In this document: positions 5,001 through 7,565 of the stretch, in pieces | Layout of the letters: each line of letters opens with the position of its first letter | Position numbering within the stretch: the first letter of the stretch is position 1 | Assembly (NCBI GenBank): GCA_031266255.1 | Contig: JAISBK010000047.1 | Span: 1 to 7,565 of the forward strand | Reading direction: 5' to 3' | Length of the DNA: 7,565 bases | Origin: Treponema sp. | GTDB taxonomy: Bacteria; Spirochaetota; Spirochaetia; Treponematales; Breznakiellaceae | The notes under the pieces: generated by a model | What the model was told of the DNA's origin: nothing | The model's database searches: none | The model's input: only the letters and a program-made list of their open reading frames with translations | Translations under genes and position numbers: made by a program

Positions 5001-7412
5001 CTACCGAAAACCTTTATATAGATTAATCACCACCGTTTCCATAGGGATATCAAAATATAAATACCCATAGGCTGCAGCCGCTGCCAAGACCCGCTTGCCA
5101 TAATTACGGGTTTCCGTAATGCTGATGGTTTCCAGGAACAGATCTTCCGGGAACAGAGACTCCGCAGTACGCCAGCGCTTGACCCGGGTCATACCTCCAT
5201 TATAAGCGAGTAATGCCTGGAGAGGACTTTCCAAGCGATCCATAAGATACCGGAGATAGGATGTACCGATATGGACATTCATTGCAGGGTTCTGCAGATC
5301 CAGGGTCTGATCCTCCAGGTAATCAGGCCCTCCCTCCTTACTGATACGCTTTGCCACCTCAAGGGCAGTATCGGACATGAGTTGGGATAGCCCTACTGCC
5401 CCGGCATGGGAAACAATAGCCGGGTTAAAGGCGCTTTCTGTACGGATGAGCCCGTACAGCAGTTCCGGAGGAATCCCTGCATCCTGGGCATTTGCCTCGA
5501 TGATTTCCATAAAGGACCGGGGATAATACAAAAGCATATCCTCATAGGTCAAGGTATAGGATTCCCGGCTCATATAGGCGGTAATGATCCGGATAGATTC
5601 TTCCCAATATGCTGCTGCGGCAAAGGTCTGCGCTAGGAGCCGTAGTTCCGGGATGGAAAGGTCGGCCAGCATGGTTTGCAGATAGGAAAAGGCAAAACGT
5701 CCCGCACTGAACTCAAAAAAGCCCTGAAGAAACGCCAGATTCCCCCCAGACGAGGAATCCCCAGGACTTAGTGCAGGTTTTTCGGCTTGCGGTGTTTCCA
5801 TGGGTATAGGGATGATGTGTTCCCCTAACTGAAAGGCGCTCATGGCACGATAGTAGAAGGAGGAGGCTTCCTCCTCCAAGGCGATCTTGAAAAAGGTCCG
5901 GGTTACCAGGGACTTGAGTTCAGTCGTCGGGCTGGTCATGTTAAACACCCCCAATGCAGCCGCACCCTGTTCAGGGGAAAGATAGGCTTCCGAAATCGCC
6001 CTGCCCAGAATATAGGCGTATTTTGCCGTGCTTGCACCGTCAGACCGGAATCGAATCTGGGAAAAAAGGTGCAGCATCCCTTCCCATTGCCGGTTTGCCG
6101 TAAGATAACGGCAGAGCAGATCCAGGATATCTGCAAAATACGAGTCTTCATGCCACTGCGGGAGGTACGTATCCATAAGCGAGAGTACCTGTTCAGGATT
6201 GTTCATCATCCCAATATGGAGGATATACCATATACAGGCATCTTGTTGCAGGGCATCTGGGGCAAAGATCAGGGCTGTTTTGAAGTGATCCATTGCCTGG
6301 GAAGGTCGCCCTCGTTGCCGCTCCATTCTGCCCGCAAAGTACTGGAGCCGGTACCGTATATTCGGCACATCTAGATGCTCTTTTTTTTCTATTTTTTCTA
6401 TTTTTTCTATAAATGCCTTTTGTAGAGCCAGATCATCGGGTTCTGTTGTTTCTTCCGAAACCTGCATGTTTGCGGCTAATAAGGAGTCCCACTCAAGAAA
6501 GAGGGCTATTCCCTGTGCTAGGGCGAGAGAACCGGCATATTGAAAACTGCGTCCCAAGTCGTTGGTTAATTCGGGGTAGTGAAAAAACAGAGCCGGTTCT
6601 TCAGGTAAAACCTGGCGAAAGTACTGGAGCCCTTCTCCATAAGAAAAATGGGATACCGCAAGCCGTCCCTTAATCGCTGCAGCTTCCCCTGGGGTAAAAA
6701 ACTCAGCATCCTGGTTTTGCATTTCCTCAAAGGCCCAGGCAAACGCCCGATCAGGGGTGCTGGTCAAAAACCAATCCCGGATATCTCCTTTTACCTGGGT
6801 ATCCTGGAGACCCCAGCGGGATAGCAGCACGAGGGCTTCATCCCAGGAGGAGTTAATGCCCTGCCTTTCCAAGAGGCGCAGACCTTCATCAAAGCGGCCC
6901 AGCATATACAAGGCGGCACCATACAAGCTGAACTCGGTTCCCCGGGCACCAAAGTTTTTGGAGAGCGGTGAGGTTTCCGCCGGGACTTGCTCCGGTATAT
7001 GGGTTACCAGGCGGCGGGCCAGGCTTTTTCCTTGGGTTTCTTCTAAAAGCGGAACCATGAGTTCCTGGGCCGCTGCAGCCCGAATCTGCGGGGAGGGACT
7101 TCCTAAAGCCGCCTCAAAAAGCGCGTGATAGAAAAAAGCGGACTGACTATGCTCCTGGTCGAGTTCTGGTTCCCCGTTGGAGACTCGCTGGGCTGCGGCT
7201 TGAACCAGAAGCCCTCCGTAAAATAGGGTTGAAGGGTGAAGGAGCCGCAGTTCCGCTAGGTTGACCGGATCCGCTGCCAGGATAAAGCTTATATCCCCTG
7301 CTTTAAGCCGTTGGGCAGCTTCCTCTTTACTTATCCCTAAAACCGATTCACCCTTGCAAGAAACCAAGGTACCGAGCATTAACAAAAAAAAGAAAAAATA
7401 CCCAGGAAACAT
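5001..7412 (-). CDS. Membrane-bound lytic transglycosylase lipoprotein with C-terminal SLT domain (Slt70-like)
   Basis: Role: cleaves the MurNAc-GlcNAc bond of peptidoglycan with formation of 1,6-anhydroMurNAc, acting from a lipid anchor on the periplasmic side. Seen in 803 residues: a Phe/Leu-rich signal ending in lipobox LVSC (Cys19); a long Ala/Leu-rich helical body (about 25-630) that looks like a TPR or Slt70 superhelix; then the SLT domain (about 645-790). Its catalytic Glu is E659 in IRTESAFNP, followed by AGAVGLSQLM (about 670-679), AYNGG (736-740) and ETRNYGKRVL (767-776). Slt70 has about 620-645 residues, so the helical part is longer here. Start choice: ATG 7412 has AGGA at 7421-7418 and gives the signal peptide at once; the frame opens up to TTG 7496, but that would overlap the LysM gene. 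Odd: the n-region before the signal core has no Lys or Arg. It starts 7 bases after the LysM gene. Confidence 0.93.
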   Translation of the reverse strand: MFPGYFFFFLLMLGTLVSCKGESVLGISKEEAAQRLKAGDISFILAADPVNLAELRLLHPSTLFYGGLLVQAAAQRVSNGEPELDQEHSQSAFFYHALFEAALGSPSPQIRAAAAQELMVPLLEETQGKSLARRLVTHIPEQVPAETSPLSKNFGARGTEFSLYGAALYMLGRFDEGLRLLERQGINSSWDEALVLLSRWGLQDTQVKGDIRDWFLTSTPDRAFAWAFEEMQNQDAEFFTPGEAAAIKGRLAVSHFSYGEGLQYFRQVLPEEPALFFHYPELTNDLGRSFQYAGSLALAQGIALFLEWDSLLAANMQVSEETTEPDDLALQKAFIEKIEKIEKKEHLDVPNIRYRLQYFAGRMERQRGRPSQAMDHFKTALIFAPDALQQDACIWYILHIGMMNNPEQVLSLMDTYLPQWHEDSYFADILDLLCRYLTANRQWEGMLHLFSQIRFRSDGASTAKYAYILGRAISEAYLSPEQGAAALGVFNMTSPTTELKSLVTRTFFKIALEEEASSFYYRAMSAFQLGEHIIPIPMETPQAEKPALSPGDSSSGGNLAFLQGFFEFSAGRFAFSYLQTMLADLSIPELRLLAQTFAAAAYWEESIRIITAYMSRESYTLTYEDMLLYYPRSFMEIIEANAQDAGIPPELLYGLIRTESAFNPAIVSHAGAVGLSQLMSDTALEVAKRISKEGGPDYLEDQTLDLQNPAMNVHIGTSYLRYLMDRLESPLQALLAYNGGMTRVKRWRTAESLFPEDLFLETISITETRNYGKRVLAAAAAYGYLYFDIPMETVVINLYKGFR
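6383..6409 (-). repeat. Three perfect copies of a 9-bp in-frame tandem repeat
   Basis: The plus strand reads TTTTTTCTA three times in a row, preceded by two further T that make a run of eight. On the coding strand it gives ATAGAAAAA units, translated as IEK-IEK-IEK within the helical region of the transglycosylase (residues about 335-343, followed by KE). A change in copy number would add or remove three residues without breaking the frame; slippage in the A6-A8 runs would break it. Confidence 0.9.
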
Positions 7413-7419
7413 CGGTATC

Positions 7420-7565
7420 CTAGTTCCGGGGAGGGATACGGATGACGCTTCCTGCGACAATAAGGTCTGGTCGCCGAATGTTATTAAATCGGGCAATACG
7501 CGGATAAAGCCAAGGATTACGATAAAAAGCCTCCGATATATCCCAAAGGGTATCTCCCCAGCGAA
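7420..7565 (-). CDS. LysM-domain protein, C-terminal end (5' part cut by the window)
   Basis: Seen: the frame entering from the right edge gives 47 residues and ends at TAG 7422-7420. They read RWGDTLWDISEAFYRNPWLY, then PRIARFNNIR and RPDLIVAGSVIRIPPRN. This is a nearly whole LysM module: GDTLWDIS, the NPWLYPRIARFNNI helix region, and the PDLIVAGSVIRIP ending. Known: LysM binds the glycan strand of peptidoglycan, and such C-terminal LysM copies with the WLYP pattern occur in cell-wall proteins and hydrolases. The rest of the protein lies outside the window, so its full role is unknown. The stop codon overlaps the AGGA ribosome site of the transglycosylase, whose ATG lies 7 bases on, so the two are probably one operon and translationally coupled. 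This gene has no start within the window. Confidence 0.88.
   Translation of the reverse strand, partial: RWGDTLWDISEAFYRNPWLYPRIARFNNIRRPDLIVAGSVIRIPPRN

Noticed and set aside
6757..7128. A 123-codon plus-strand open frame opposite the transglycosylase.
   Set aside because: It is antisense to a continuous coding frame, with Arg/Ser-rich composition typical of shadow frames and no motif.
1..7565. CRISPR array, tRNA, rRNA or a defence or toxin system.
   Set aside because: I saw no regularly spaced repeats, no tRNA-like cloverleaf and no toxin, nuclease or phage domains on either strand.

Overview
The window holds five protein genes and a cobalamin riboswitch, all on the minus strand, so transcription runs from high to low coordinates. 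Two genes are cut by the window ends. The genes suggest a diderm bacterium of roughly 50 % GC: two lipoproteins, a Slt70-type lytic transglycosylase, and a membrane-anchored FtsK. The general look is spirochaete-like (Treponema relatives), but this is only an impression and nothing in the window proves it.

In transcription order: (1) 7420-7565 is the C-terminal end of a LysM-domain protein. (2) Seven bases after its stop, 5001-7412 encodes a large lipoprotein with a helical, TPR-like body and a C-terminal soluble lytic transglycosylase domain; the two genes look translationally coupled and form a peptidoglycan-binding/cleaving pair. (3) 4645-5000 is a non-coding gap in which I find no convincing gene. 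(4) 2194-4644 is ftsK/spoIIIE, the chromosome translocase of the division septum, with four membrane segments, a long Pro/Glu-rich linker, the motor and the DNA-reading gamma domain. (5) 1060-2103 is a strikingly AT-rich gene for a FAD-dependent oxidoreductase of the geranylgeranyl-reductase family, very likely acquired by transfer; a possible insertion-sequence end lies about 100 bases beyond its 3' end. (6) 466-846 is a regulatory leader containing a promoter candidate, a well-conserved cobalamin riboswitch and a candidate intrinsic terminator. (7) 1-466 is the start of a substrate-binding lipoprotein of a cobalamin/iron-siderophore-type ABC importer; the riboswitch points to cobalamin or a precursor as the ligand.

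Most of the region is conserved housekeeping and transport. The parts that stand out are the riboswitch-controlled transporter leader, the foreign-looking oxidoreductase, the LysM-transglycosylase coupling and a 9-bp in-frame tandem repeat inside the transglycosylase. I did not find a clearly new system. Two starts are revised from the longest possible reading frame: the transglycosylase to ATG 7412 and the oxidoreductase to TTG 2103.
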